The position numbers were made by a program, and so were the translations under genes. The notes under the pieces are model-generated. The model saw only the letters and a program-made list of their open reading frames with translations. It had not been told where the DNA came from and did no database searches. From assembly GCA_949317995.1 (NCBI GenBank), contig OX439038.1, positions 4,668,001-4,732,000 on the forward strand: 64,000 nucleotides of DNA, in the 5' to 3' direction. This DNA comes from Acholoe squamosa (Eukaryota > Annelida > Polychaeta > Phyllodocida > Polynoidae). Shown piece by piece: positions 53,941-64,000 of this stretch. Position 1 is the first letter of the stretch, and each line of letters starts with the position of its first letter.

Positions 53941-54216
53941 TTAACCCGTTAAGGGCTGCTGATGTAGGAGTGCATGTTTTTCGGAGTGGTTTCTTGCTAA
54001 TGCAGGAGTGCATCATGCCCATTGGTCGCTAGGATGTACCAATGCTGGCAAGTCTGCTCACCAGTACTTCATCGATGTATCATACCGACCCTTCGGGAGC
54101 GTATTGACCCCGTGAGGTTACCATAATGTGTGAATGTAGCTCATATTATTGACTAGCTCTCCAGGGCTATATTCTCATGCATCACGATGACCAATGGGCA
54201 TAATACATTAATCATG
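53941..54216. mobile_element. TTAA-flanked GATGCA fold-back element, diverged
   Basis: Starts TTAACCCGTTAAGGGCTGC. Shows GCATCATGCCCATTGGTCG, ACCAATGCTGGC..CACCAGTACTTCATCG and, on the right, GATGACCAATGGGCATAAT. The right border is lost. Confidence 0.55.
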
Positions 54217-54567
54217 TATAGTCAAACCATAGTTCCTTGACCCATTGCAAGTTTACTTCCTCAGGTCCCTCATTGCCTCATCCAGAGGATTTACAACTGC
54301 CCCTATGTTTTCTATAATAGAGGATTTACAACTGCCTCTATGTCTTTTATAGATAACTTGCTTCCTCTGGCATTTTCCCTTGCATCATCCATATCTGAGG
54401 AAGACTTAGCAGGATTAATTATCAGCCAATCAAATCATCCCAGCCATTCAGGTCGGACCTCTCGGGGGTCAGTTGTACCAATCAGATAACTGTCATCAGT
54501 GATGAGAGCTGGGAACTAGCTTCAGCAATGCATGGCCGCACCCATTGTACAATCCCCTACCTCTGTG

Positions 54568-54975
54568 CCTATCAGCATGCACTGTGCGTCCTTTAGATAG
54601 TTAAACAGGAGTCTATCAGCATGCACTGTGCAGTGTCTAAAGGGTTAAACAGGAGTCCATCAGCATGTACTGTGAAGCCTATAAAGGGTTAAACAGGAGT
54701 CTATCAGCATGTACTGTGCAGCATCTAATGGGTTAAACAGGAGTCCATCAGCATGTACTGTGCAGCATCTAAAGGGTTAAACTGGAGTCCATCAGCATGT
54801 ACTGTGCAGCATCTAAAGGGTTAAACAGGAGTCTATCAGCATGCACTGTGCAGCCTATAAAGGGTTAAACAGGAGTCCATCAGCATGCACTGTGCAGCCT
54901 ATAAAGGGTTAAACAGGAGTCCATCAGCATGCACTGTGCAGCATCTAAAGGGTTAAATAGGAGTCTATCAGAATG
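54568..54975 (+). repeat. 44-bp tandem array, about 9 copies
   Basis: The unit CTATCAGCATGCACTGTGCA, GCCTATAAAGGGTTAAACAG, GAGT repeats every 44 bp. It contains the AAAGGGTTAA word common to the TTAA-family borders, but no GATGCA core, so its origin is open. Confidence 0.85.
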
Positions 54976-55656
54976 CTGTTCTACCTCCCTATTATCTGCC
55001 ACAAACAGATCCAGACCTGTAGGAGCGGGGGAGGGTTGTTTCTGCCGGGTGCCATAATACCTCAGGTATAAGCTGCAATGTAGTCTCAAACACTCTCTGT
55101 AAATGGCAATGTAATGCTTCGGATACTCTCAATAACATAACACTTTCCAAAGGTACTGAACACCATCCTTTACTCACTAGTATCACATCGAGTCCAATCT
55201 AGTCCTTAAAGGGTGAGGAATCAACAGCCATTGATTGTTCAGAGACGACACTATCCTCCCTTTTACCTTAAGCTATAGGGTAGATAGCTTAAGTCGGACA
55301 CTGGAATTTACAATTATTTTATACATGAAAATCCTCTTTCTCAATCATCTGAGATAGTGCTTAAAGTGTCTTGGATTTGATAAAGCGCAGGCTTAGGAGT
55401 CAGGTAAAAAGAAAAAGATTGGTGTGATTAATCGTGGGTTTTTCAAATTTATGTGCAAGCCTGAAATAATCAGTAAGGGTAAGTGGGTATTGAAATTGAT
55501 ATTAAGCATTGAAAACTATGCAAATAAGCGCCTGTCTCATGTAAGAGACCAGTTATAGACCAGTGTTGAAACGTATGAACACCGATAGAGGACATGCCAA
55601 CTTTAAACTAAGTTCCCTGGTATTCAAATCTTCGACCAAGGTATGTGTACGGGTTA
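54976..55656. other. No gene; short CAAATAAGCGCC repeat scrap
   Basis: 55470-55550 has GGTATTGAAATTGATATTAAGC, GCAAATAAGCGCCTGTCTC from the 13.6-kb family. The rest is unrecognised. Confidence 0.4.
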
Positions 55657-55940
55657 GGGAGTGATCATTTTTTAACAACAGGAGGGGGGGCTGGTGGGTT
55701 TGCACGCGGACGCAAGAAAAAAATTTCGACCCCCCCTCTCGAGGGGGTAAAATCTTTTCAACCCCCCCATGAGGGACAAAAATCGCGCGTGAACGTCCCC
55801 TTTTAGCCTATAGTAACGCGCGGGGTTTTCCACTGAAAACAGGTGAAATTATTTTGACCCTCCATCAGAGGTATTGAAAAAATTCTGACCCCACCTCAAA
55901 CCCACCAGCCCCCTCCTGTTGTTAAAAAATGATCACTCCC
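55657..55940. mobile_element. Harbinger-like MITE (GGGAGTGATCA family), best-preserved copy
   Basis: Begins GGGAGTGATCATTTTTTAAC and ends GTTAAAAAATGATCACTCCC, a perfect 20-bp inverted pair. TTA flanks both sides (55654-55656, 55941-55943). The TIRs continue into AACAGGAGGGGG / CCCCTCCTGTT. Non-coding. Confidence 0.85.
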
Positions 55941-55943
55941 TTA

Positions 55944-56461
55944 TGGTGAATCTACCCTATGTTATACTGCCAATAACCCTATTGTGCCCATCTTGTATTA
56001 TGCAGGATAAGAAGGGGTCTCTATAGAAGCTTAGGAAGGGGGATTATGTAGATAAGTATTCTAGTATTCAGGTAAAGAGGCAAAATAGAAGCAGTGTAAA
56101 TTCTGACAATACAGGTGGGATACGTTACGTTCTTATCACTTGAGTTAGATAACAAAAGGGCTTGTCTTAAACGTTACAGAGTCGCATAGAATGTCTGGTG
56201 GTAGCTTTAGAGTGGATTCTTTCTTTCTCTTTTCATTTTTTTTTTCATTTTTTTTTCATGCATCGTGACGACCAATGGTCAAGATGCATTGATGCACTAT
56301 ATGTATACGTAACTCTTATATTACATAAGGGCTGTGTCAGTGGTAGTACATGTACTAGTATAGAGAGTAATAAACTGAGAGTGGGGTATACCCTGAGGGA
56401 CCTAGGAGATCAAAGTCTACCTGTGTCCTCCCCCCATTCTAGAACTAAGTGTGGCCCCAGT
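55944..56461. other. No recognisable feature
   Basis: T-runs at 56230-56260 and one GATGCA scrap (CATGCATCGTGACGACCAATGG, near 56260). No gene. Confidence 0.35.
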
Positions 56462-58923
56462 GGGGTGTTTCAGAAGCCGGACATGATAATGAACATTAAA
56501 TATCTGTTTCTAAAACTGCAGGCCTCTAAACTTACAACTGCAACCGTTATTATGTCTCTCCAGTCATATCTCAGTCGTAGACTATAACTTTAGGTGTTTC
56601 ACAACAAGATACAACTGAAGTTATAACTACAGTCATAAATACTTACGACCGGTCTGCAACCGGTGGCAGCTGTTTCTAGAGGCTGATCTGTGTGGACCTA
56701 TTTCAACCACATCAAACAAGAAATATGATTTATTCAGAGGAAAAAAAAAGGGTTCCATCTTTTCTGCATGGTAAGGATATATCATATATAGATTTTTGTT
56801 GAAATATATATCCCTTTAGACCTTGAAATGGAGTAAATTCAAAGTTTCCACCTATGGTACGTAAGAGGTCACTCTTATGTCAGTCATAACTTTTACAGTC
56901 TACAACAGGTCACCGCTATAGTGCAGTGACTGTAGTGTAATGTTAAAGTAGGTGATCTACACTGCAAAAATGGTGTTTAGATCTTAAACATAATTCTAAA
57001 CATAATCTTGTCCTGTTTTTCTGAACACAATATCATCCTAAACACATGAAAAGTGTTTAGAGAAATAACATGTTTAGCTAATTAATGTGTTTATGGTATA
57101 AAGTGTTTAGGTTTATACTAGTTTTTTTCTGATTTGAAGAATCTTGCTTAGATATTTGATTTGCTTCTCTATGCATACTATGATATTGTATTTGGGAATT
57201 GGCTTATGATTGGATTTAGGTTGAGGACCCTTTGCATCATTCATGCCCACTTTCTGAAGGGGATCAATGCACCTTCATCTACAGGGACAGCTATATTGTC
57301 CAAGTATTTCATCTATACTGTATTGAACCCATATCACATCAGTGCCAGGGCCCCATTGTAAAATACAATAGACACACAGAAAGGATTTTACCTTATATAT
57401 TTTCTTAATTCACTAAATAGGTGTCCAAGCACTAGTTGCTTCCCCCTGGTGCACTAGTAGCAATGCCAGAGGGTGTAATTACATAGCCTCTTATTGTTAA
57501 TGTAATATACATACTCCAGTAGGTAAAACTGTGATTTAGGAGAATACTGCAATATATTGTAACCAAGCAATAACAGATGACTGCAAGCAGAAGGTCAACT
57601 ATAGATTAGAGCTTACACCTGGTGTATATTTTTATGTCTAAACACCAAGAAATATTAGTGTTTAAAAGATAAACACCTAGTTTTATGTCTGTTTACAGTC
57701 TGCACATGTAAACATGTTTAATGTAACTGTTTAGGTGTTTATAATTTAAATATTTTAATCCTAAACACATTTTGGCTAAACACCTATTGAACCAAAATGT
57801 CTAGATTTTAAACATGTTTAGACCTAAACACCATTTTTGCAGTGTAGTGCAGTTGTAGTTAAACTTACAGCTACAGCTAAACTTACAACTACATATCACT
57901 CTATATTTTTAGCCCCCCTGTGCTACAGTGCCCAACAGCGGCCTGAGGCCTGTTTCACAAGGACCAAGTACAAGTAAGATTGGTGTACAAACAAGATGGA
58001 ACACTACTATGGTCATCCTAAGATTGAACTTAGGCTTCTTAGGCTTAGGGGAAGTGTTTCAAAAGTAAATGGGGAGTGAAACTTACAAGTAAAGGGTCAA
58101 TGTAAGAGTGACTTATAACCAATATAAAGTAGCTGATTTACGGGGAAGGTTGATTGTACACATAAATGTGAAAAATCCTGTGAACAAGTGGAATCCCACA
58201 AAATTCTCTGATGCATGAAGTCAGGCATATATCAAATGGAAATTCCCCATTTTAATACCATTTTCTATCATGGAATTATTAAGTAAAGCCATATTCTGCA
58301 CCAAGGTGATTGATCTTATTAGCTGGATAATTGGCCTGTGAGTGACATTAGAACTGATCTTGATTTCTGCCCCTATGTCTAATTGGCAGCTGTTTCTAAA
58401 GGACCAGTCTTATGTTCCAATTGGAGTAACAGCTTGTTCTGAAACACTTGTAGTAATTCCCAAATGACTGATCTTAAGTGGTTACTCATAGAGTGGAAAG
58501 ATTGATCTTAAATAAAGAATGATTGTGAAACAGGTCTCTGATCCTATCAACCCAGGTATGAGTGGTCCAATATATCTGCCTCACATGACTCAGATGGATT
58601 TCCCTCTGAAATATGGCGTAAGAGGGGCGTTCCCCGTGTTATACACTGCTTTCCTGCCGTCTGCGATTGAAATTATAACTTACAACCAGAGTTATAGTGG
58701 AAGTTACAGTCTACAACTGGTTCAGTCATAAGTCCGGACTTACAACCACTGTCTGTTTCACAACAACTTTAGCTATAGCACTGATTTTAGGTTATAAACT
58801 CAGTAAGATAATAATCATCTTTCAGAAACACCTGCAGTTTTAAGCCTATGATCACTATTAAAACTGCAATAATATCTCCCTACAACTGGTTGTAGACATT
58901 ATTTCCTTCTGAAACACCCTACA
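56462..58923. mobile_element. Possible 2.5-kb TIR element with TTACAACT repeats
   Basis: GGGTGTTTCAGAA (near 56463) and TTCTGAAACACCC (near 58910) are inverted. The first and last 250 bp are dense in TTACAACTG/CAGTTGTA, ATAACTTTAG and TAGACTATAAC words. The middle holds the 885-bp element at 56960. Borders are tentative. Confidence 0.35.
56960..57844. mobile_element. 885-bp element with CACTGCAAAAATGGTGTTTAG ends
   Basis: The left end CACTGCAAAAATGGTGTTTAG and right end CTAAACACCATTTTTGCAGTG are a perfect 21-bp inverted pair, flanked by TA on both sides (56958-56959, 57845-57846). TGTTTAG/CTAAACA occurs about 15 times in the outer 250 bp of each end and hardly at all in the centre. That is a subterminal repeat pattern typical of transposase binding. 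No coding frame. Superfamily undecided. Confidence 0.8.
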
Positions 58924-59330
58924 GGGGTGTCATGTGGACATAACACCTCCCCCCCATCTATATGTGCATACATTGCCCTGTTGGAAGGCTCAGTTATATT
59001 TTACTTGTGAATTAATTACCCCTCTACCCTTGCCAGAAGAATAGACTAGAGATTCTTTTGCATAAATTTCATATCAAAATTTTAGATTAGTCAGATTTAC
59101 TTCCTGCATAATTCATATAGTTGTGGGCATCTTGAAAGAGCTCTTTAAGAGCCTACATGTATAGACTAACATGTTCAGAATACCAATCAGTATATTTTAT
59201 ATTCCATCCCACAGCTACCTTTCACCCTCAGCCTTTTGTCAGCCACACCAGCCATCTAACCATCTTTATAGCCACATGATACATTGATGCTTCAATGGTG
59301 TACTGATACACTGCTAGTAAGGTTGGGGCC
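58924..59330. other. No recognisable feature
   Basis: AT-rich; nothing supported. Confidence 0.35.
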
Positions 59331-59334
59331 CTCA

Positions 59335-59560
59335 AGGGGACCCCCCCCCCCCTGATGTCACTATGTCGCCAAAATTCAAGGCTTCAGGTCACATGTCACC
59401 TTTTAGGGCAAATAAGATGTCGAAAAATCACAAAATTCAAGGCCTCAGATCACATGTCACTTTTTTAGGGATTGGACATGTCACATGTCACTTTTAAAAG
59501 GGTACAATGTCGGAATGTCACCTCAAAATGGCCAAATGTCGCCATGTCGTTTTTTACCCC
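59335..59560 (+). repeat. CATGTC-family repeat
   Basis: After a C-run, blocks ATGTCACTATGTCGCC, CACATGTCACCTTTTAGGG (repeated), and GGAATGTCACCTC with GCCATGTCG. Diverged from the other copies. Confidence 0.5.
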
Positions 59561-59617
59561 TTGGGGGCAACAATGTTTCAGGGTTCCATTCGTGCATCGT
59601 GTAGATCGCATGGGGGT

Positions 59618-59845
59618 TTATGCACGATGCAAGACAATTTCAAAAGTTCCCATTAATTGGCATGCATGAGGTGTAATAGATGCTCCATCCTTCCTAAGAA
59701 ATGATGGAGTAACATCCAGTAGGGTCATACCTACAACAACTTCACCTGTATTGCCGAATAAAAAGCACTCTACTGTAGACGTGGTGGGGCGGACAGTGTT
59801 AGGTTTTATCATATGATGGCTCTTTAAGCACTCTGCCACTATCAA
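59618..59845 (-). other. Coding-like open frame, unknown
   Basis: A 75-codon minus-strand frame with VRPTTSTVECFLFGNTGEVV and VTPSFLRKDGASITPH. Composition is protein-like, but it has no domain, and its end lies in a GTGCATCGTG hairpin. It could be an exon or a transposon gene scrap. Confidence 0.2.
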
Positions 59846-60021
59846 AGGGTTAACTTAAAGCCCTACTTGTAATGTGTACAGAGCTGCTGCAGGCCTGTTG
59901 ACAAATGCTGAAAGAGGGCAATAAGTAAGGGGAGAAGGGGGGGGAGACCTTCCTCAGCTCCAGTTTATACCTAGGTTTCTATCCTTTTTACTTTAACCCT
60001 TCCTGGCTGCTTGGGAACCCT

Positions 60022-60312
60022 TTAACCCTTTAAGTACCGCTGATGCAGGAGTGCATCATGCCCATTGGTCGTCATGATGCACCAGTGAAGTGCTGGTGAG
60101 ACTGTTTGTGAGCACCTCATTTGGGCATCATAACGACCCTCCGGGAGGTTGTGTTTTTACCCTGTCCGGTCGGAATGATGCTTGAATGCAGCCCTGGCGA
60201 GTTACTCAACAGGGCTGCAGCAATGCATCATGACGACCAGTGGGCATGATGCATTAATGCACTAGGAGTAAACATGATGCACCAATGAGGTGCTGACTCT
60301 CCAGTGCATCAA
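60022..60312. mobile_element. TTAA-flanked GATGCA fold-back element with extra right unit
   Basis: The left end is TTAACCCTTTAAGTACCGC. Two hairpins occur as in the 51489 copy, then a partial extra CATGATGCACCAATGAGGTGC unit to about 60312. The usual right border is missing. Confidence 0.6.
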
Positions 60313-60629
60313 GCCAGAAGTGGCAGCAGTGAATCAGCATGATACACTCTTTAGCAAAGTTGGTGAGGGTCATGAGGAGTCCTACAATTAATGTGAGAAT
60401 ATTCAGCTCATCTCTAAAATACATCGTCCAATGTAATATCTAACAATAGGGCATGTTGTGAATTGACCCCATAGCTATAGCAGGCAACGTTAATGCCATT
60501 ACTCCAAAGGAACTATAAAAAAAAAATTGTTTTGGTTCAGATAATTAGTCAGTGTTAGTTATCAGGAAAGTAACAATAGATGTCCTTGTCTTCATACTAG
60601 GGATGTTCTCCCTGCGAGGTGCGTTTCCC
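60313..60629. other. No recognisable feature
   Basis: No repeat, exon or RNA gene is supported. Confidence 0.35.
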
Positions 60630-60855
60630 ATCCCAGCAAATTGTTGTCATCTGTCGCCATGATTGGTCATCAATGTTGACTCCTTTTTGAGTGATAACTC
60701 ATTCCGTCATCTTTTGCCACTGTGTGTTAGACTCATGTGCCATAGCAATTGCTATTCCTGGTGAGCTTGTGCTATAACGACGTTGTGTTCCATCTAGCGA
60801 CATGTGTGAGCCACTTCACACAGGTTGACGAGGACTCACGACAATTTGCTGGGAT
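60630..60855. mobile_element. 226-bp MITE with ATCCCAGCAAATTGT ends
   Basis: Perfect 15-bp inverted ends (60630-60644, 60841-60855), close to those of the 3234-5374 element, with GTCATC/GACTCAC words inside. A likely non-autonomous relative. Confidence 0.7.
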
Positions 60856-61439
60856 GTTTCTCAACCAACATCAACCAACATCCTAAAAAGGATAGTTAGT
60901 CATAGTATCTTGGCCAATAGTTATCAGTGGTATTGATCTAAATAATACCATATCATGAATAAGGACAATCATCACATCCTCTTCTTCGTGCCCTTTTTCC
61001 CCCAAAATTAAGGAACTTCAATTTAAACTGACGCATTGAAGATCTGCTGTGATTGAAGCGTCCCAACATGCTTATAATTGATACCTCAAAGGTTAGTTTC
61101 TCATCAATTACCTAAACCACTGGCAATTCCTCTTTGGGTATTGGAACTGAGTATTACATTGATGTGTACATCGAAGGATTTCCCTCTAGCCTATGATGTA
61201 CACAATGTAACCGGGTTTTTTTGTCTGAAGCCCACATATCAAGTATCTAAACTTATTGCACATATTATCATTAATCTAAACAGGGAACTTTTAATGATGG
61301 CATACATATTTATATATACGTAAAGAAAAGAACTGTTTCGTTATGAAAAGTTCACAGTGACTAATAATTAATCAGCACATGTTCATAATGTTGCAGACTC
61401 GGCACATTCAGTTTCCAAATTATACCAATATCTAGTTGA
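60856..61439. other. No recognisable gene
   Basis: The frame at 61078-61323 (81 codons) has no domain. Nothing else is seen. Confidence 0.35.
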
Positions 61440-61499
61440 TCCAGATGACACGAGGGGGCGCCCCAGTCAGTCCCAGTGCTCATAGTTAAGTGCCATACC

Positions 61500-61800
61500 G
61501 GCGTTTGGCCACTCAGTCAGTGAGACCCAGTCGTCAGTGAGAGAAGAGCTGGGGGCCCACACGGGCCTGCACTGAAGGATATATAAAGTTACCAACATTC
61601 ACAGCCACTACCAGGCAGTATAGACTAGGATATAGCCGTGCAGGATCCATATAATCATACAGTGAGTATATTGTGCAGTTTTTGACAGCAGCACAGGCAG
61701 AATGCTTCATCTTGGATCCTTATAGCTGCCCAGATACTGCCGGCTTGTAGTGGGATCACGGGAAGCACCACTCTTCAAGCAGAGGCGCTCCAGAGAACAC
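61500..61800 (+). promoter_or_regulatory. Promoter and first-exon-like segment, copy 1
   Basis: GATATATAAAG (near 61578) resembles a TATA box. About 80 bp on, ATACAGTGAGTATAT offers a splice donor (GTGAGT). Similar blocks in the same order recur at 62460-62640, so this may be one of two duplicated transcription starts. No coding exon is attached. Confidence 0.3.
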
Positions 61801-62389
61801 TAATATAGTATAATAAGGGAGTGCGGGCTTATTTACCTCTAGATGGCGCAACCATCAATATCAATATGTATACACCAGATGGCACTACAAACTGGCTTTC
61901 AGATGTAAATAAACAATGGTGCATGGACATGTGGCATGTGTATGAATCTATGCATTTTACCTCCATGCACTTAAAAAAAATGATCTACCACATGTGCTGA
62001 CATAATTAGACATCTGACAGGCTAAAAGATATGTAAACATGACCAATTGATGGAGCATATTGTCTGAATATCTTCATTTGTCCACATGGTCCATTTCACA
62101 GGAAGCAGCATGTGCCATGTGGAAAATGATCAGGGTTTGTCTTTGTTTGTTGTGGCACAGGAGATTGTGCCACATTGAAATACTCTACTAAAAAATATGT
62201 GTCAACCTAAAATAATCACCATTTAATATAGCATACTCATATTAAGATCTGGTAGCCCCAGTAAAGATTTCAATATTTTTATTTGAATCTGTTCCAGTCA
62301 TGGGTATGGGGAATGAAAGTACCAGCAACATGACACAGGAGACTGTGCCACCCAGCCTGCAGACGCTGACCTTACATCAAGCATCAGTC
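61801..62389. other. No recognisable feature
   Basis: Contains two GAGA(T/C)TGTGCCAC words (62160, 62340) and AT-rich sequence. No gene. Confidence 0.3.
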
Positions 62390-62419
62390 CATATGTACCG
62401 GAAGTGCTGATGCGCATGA

Positions 62420-62660
62420 GTGGGATCCCTGGCAGCAGTCAGAACTAGCTATAGCGGGTCCCCTGTACAGTTGTATAGGATATATACTTCCACCAGTCAG
62501 TGCCAGTATATAGGATAGGATATAGTAGAAGAGGGAATAGAGGACTTTTGAAATATAGAGTAAGTATTGTACAGACATTGATAGCAGCAATACACACAGG
62601 CTCCTTGTTGGATCCTTGTTATTATTAGATAGCTAAGACTGCATGCCTGTAGGATCAAAG
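62420..62660 (+). promoter_or_regulatory. Promoter and first-exon-like segment, copy 2
   Basis: Matches copy 1 at GCCAGTATATAGGATAGGATATAG, donor-like ATAGAGTAAGTATTGT, TTGATAGCAGCA, ACA-CAGGCT and TTGGATCCTTGTTAT. Strongly diverged, so the duplication is old. Confidence 0.3.
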
Positions 62661-62741
62661 ACAGCAGCCAGTGGGTAGTGGTTCTATACTAGTGGTCTTG
62701 TGCAGTAGGGGGACACACCACCAGACTACTACCAATATACC

Positions 62742-62860
62742 GTATTTCCTCAATTAAACGCCCTGGCTTAAAATTACTTTCAGGGACAGATTGACCAGGT
62801 TTGCAATCAGGGCAGGCTTATAGTTGAGACAAACTTGTGTTAATTTTACTAAGAAATTTA
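62742..62860 (+). repeat. CCGTATTTCCTC-AAACGCC repeat scrap
   Basis: ACCGTATTTCCTCAATTAAACG followed by GCAGGCTTATAGTTGAGAC. This resembles the end of the CAAATAAGCGCC family (a TTATTCGAGACAGGCGCTTAT type word), heavily diverged. Confidence 0.3.
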
Positions 62861-63250
62861 CCCTGCTCCCTTGACATATTGATGATTTTATTCCATCATA
62901 TAAACAACTTTTTGGGAATCTCCTGAGGGCTATAAGCTCATATAACATGACTCAGTTATCATTTTGCAATTAATCTTTGGAAAACGACAATATTTCACTT
63001 AAAAGTCAAATAATGACTAAGTACACCACCAGTGCACCCCTCCCAATGCCACTACTCTGTGGGTGTACATACACAGTGCCTACAAACTATGGAGAAGGGG
63101 AAAGAGGGCCCCTTGACGCCTAGGAAGAGGATAGGGGAAAGAAATGTCTGACCTACCCTACCATATATTTTCTCAGCATATTAGCTGAAACACAAACCCC
63201 ATTCCCCCTTTTTGTCCTCGCTACTACCAGTACATTATATGTATACTATA
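62861..63250. other. No recognisable feature
   Basis: Nothing supported in this stretch. Confidence 0.35.
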
Positions 63251-63684
63251 CTGGGATAATGCCAGCATCTAGATTTTATCAGCCAATTTGGCGACTTTGT
63301 TCATACTTTGATTAGCCAAATTTCATGCGAGATAGCCAAATCACAATTTTCCAATTTCAATACTCATATATGGGCAATCTAGGAAAGTTAGAATTAGGGA
63401 ATAGTTGGCACGTTTTGATAAGAGGCACAGAAATTTCAATGCTTTCCTAGTTTGAAAAAAAGAACCTGTATGGTTGAACTCATGCAGTCCCCAAAGAGAG
63501 GGCAAAGAAGCCTAATCTAATGATGTATAAGATGGCCATATCCCCCCCCCAGCTCCCCCCACACACATTAGATGAATCTAGTACCCACAATTAGCCAATT
63601 TGGCGAATTTTGAGAGGATAGGATTAGCCAAAATGAACTTTGATTCACCTTTGGTGATTTGGCGAGTGGCTAGCATTATCCCAG
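63251..63684. mobile_element. 434-bp MITE with CTGGGATAATGC ends
   Basis: Ends CTGGGATAATGCCAGC and GCTAGCATTATCCCAG are inverted. CTATA flanks both sides (63246-63250, 63685-63689). Inner blocks AGCCAATTTGGCGA and TTAGCCAAA recur near both ends. Non-coding. Confidence 0.75.
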
Positions 63685-63689
63685 CTATA

Positions 63690-64000
63690 TACGATTACTG
63701 CCCCTCCAGGGTTTTACAATGACAGTATCCACAGACCTCAGCAGAGGCATAGGAAGCAGATATTCAGTGTGGGGGGGGGGGGGCAGCAGGGGCCCCACCA
63801 CGACCACCTTGAATCGCCGGTTCAAAGCCAGCTCAAACACAATGATGTGAATACATACCTATGCAGAATTTCTATAGAATATTCATTTTTGGCGAATTTT
63901 AGATCTGATTTGACGCTCAGGGCCTCATTTCCATATCCCATTACCAAATTAATTTAATTTGAGATGCAAAATTTTAGATTCTTGTCCAATTTGTTATTGG
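63690..64000. other. Right edge, no recognisable gene
   Basis: Has a G-run at 63770-63782 and TTTGGCGAATTTTAGAT words similar to those in the preceding MITE. Nothing else is supported. Confidence 0.35.

Noticed and set aside
63815-63835. GGTTCAAAGCC as a tRNA B box
   Set aside because: No A box, anticodon arm or acceptor stem can be formed around it. No tRNA or rRNA gene was found in the window.

Overview
The window is animal (metazoan) nuclear DNA dominated by transposable elements and the satellites grown from them. The evidence is a Ty3/gypsy-type LTR retrotransposon, a decayed LINE reverse transcriptase fragment, many short terminal-inverted-repeat (TIR) elements, several kinds of tandem array, spliceosomal-type exon borders, and no bacterial gene organisation. 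A marine invertebrate seems plausible from the style of the repeats, but the sequence does not fix the species. No complete host gene was found. A few single-exon candidates are listed with low confidence.

Layout. 1-3.2 kb: LINE fragment (minus strand), a Harbinger-like MITE nested in another repeat, and copies of dispersed repeats. 3.2-5.4 kb: a 2.1-kb fold-back element full of TGA(G/C)TCA heptamers. 5.4-13 kb: CATGTC-family repeats, MITEs, and TTAA-flanked fold-back elements, one of which carries a 72-bp satellite (11.2-12.95 kb). 13-19.6 kb: a 0.5-kb duplication, a long hairpin, and two tandem copies of a third family. 19.6-25.5 kb: a 30-bp satellite, an inverted-repeat-bounded element with two 56-bp arrays around a promoter-like core, and a 1.9-kb palindrome-rich satellite. 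25.5-28 kb: candidate exons and a well-bounded 317-bp MITE.

28.04-44.36 kb is the centrepiece. It is a TIR DNA transposon of about 6.2 kb, with 13 copies of a 16-bp motif and the remains of a three-exon gene. A young 10.06-kb Ty3/gypsy-type element (28059-38121) sits in the AT microsatellite at its left end. That element has two identical 377-bp LTRs, an intact gag, a canonical -1 frameshift heptamer with a potential pseudoknot in the gag/pol overlap, and a 2520-codon pol frame. After protease, RT, RNase H and integrase, pol continues for about 1,340 further residues in the same frame. That extension holds an RS-rich stretch, two zinc-finger-like motifs, a charged helix and repeated YE motifs.

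44-64 kb: more members of the same families (34-bp, 72-bp and 44-bp arrays, Harbinger-like MITEs, an 885-bp CACTGCAAAA element inside a possible larger one), a good candidate terminal exon on the minus strand at 48.5 kb, and two related promoter/first-exon-like segments at 61.5 and 62.45 kb. Several families recur many times, and three arrays appear to be internal expansions of a TTAA-flanked fold-back element, so the window records satellite birth from transposons as well as nested insertion.
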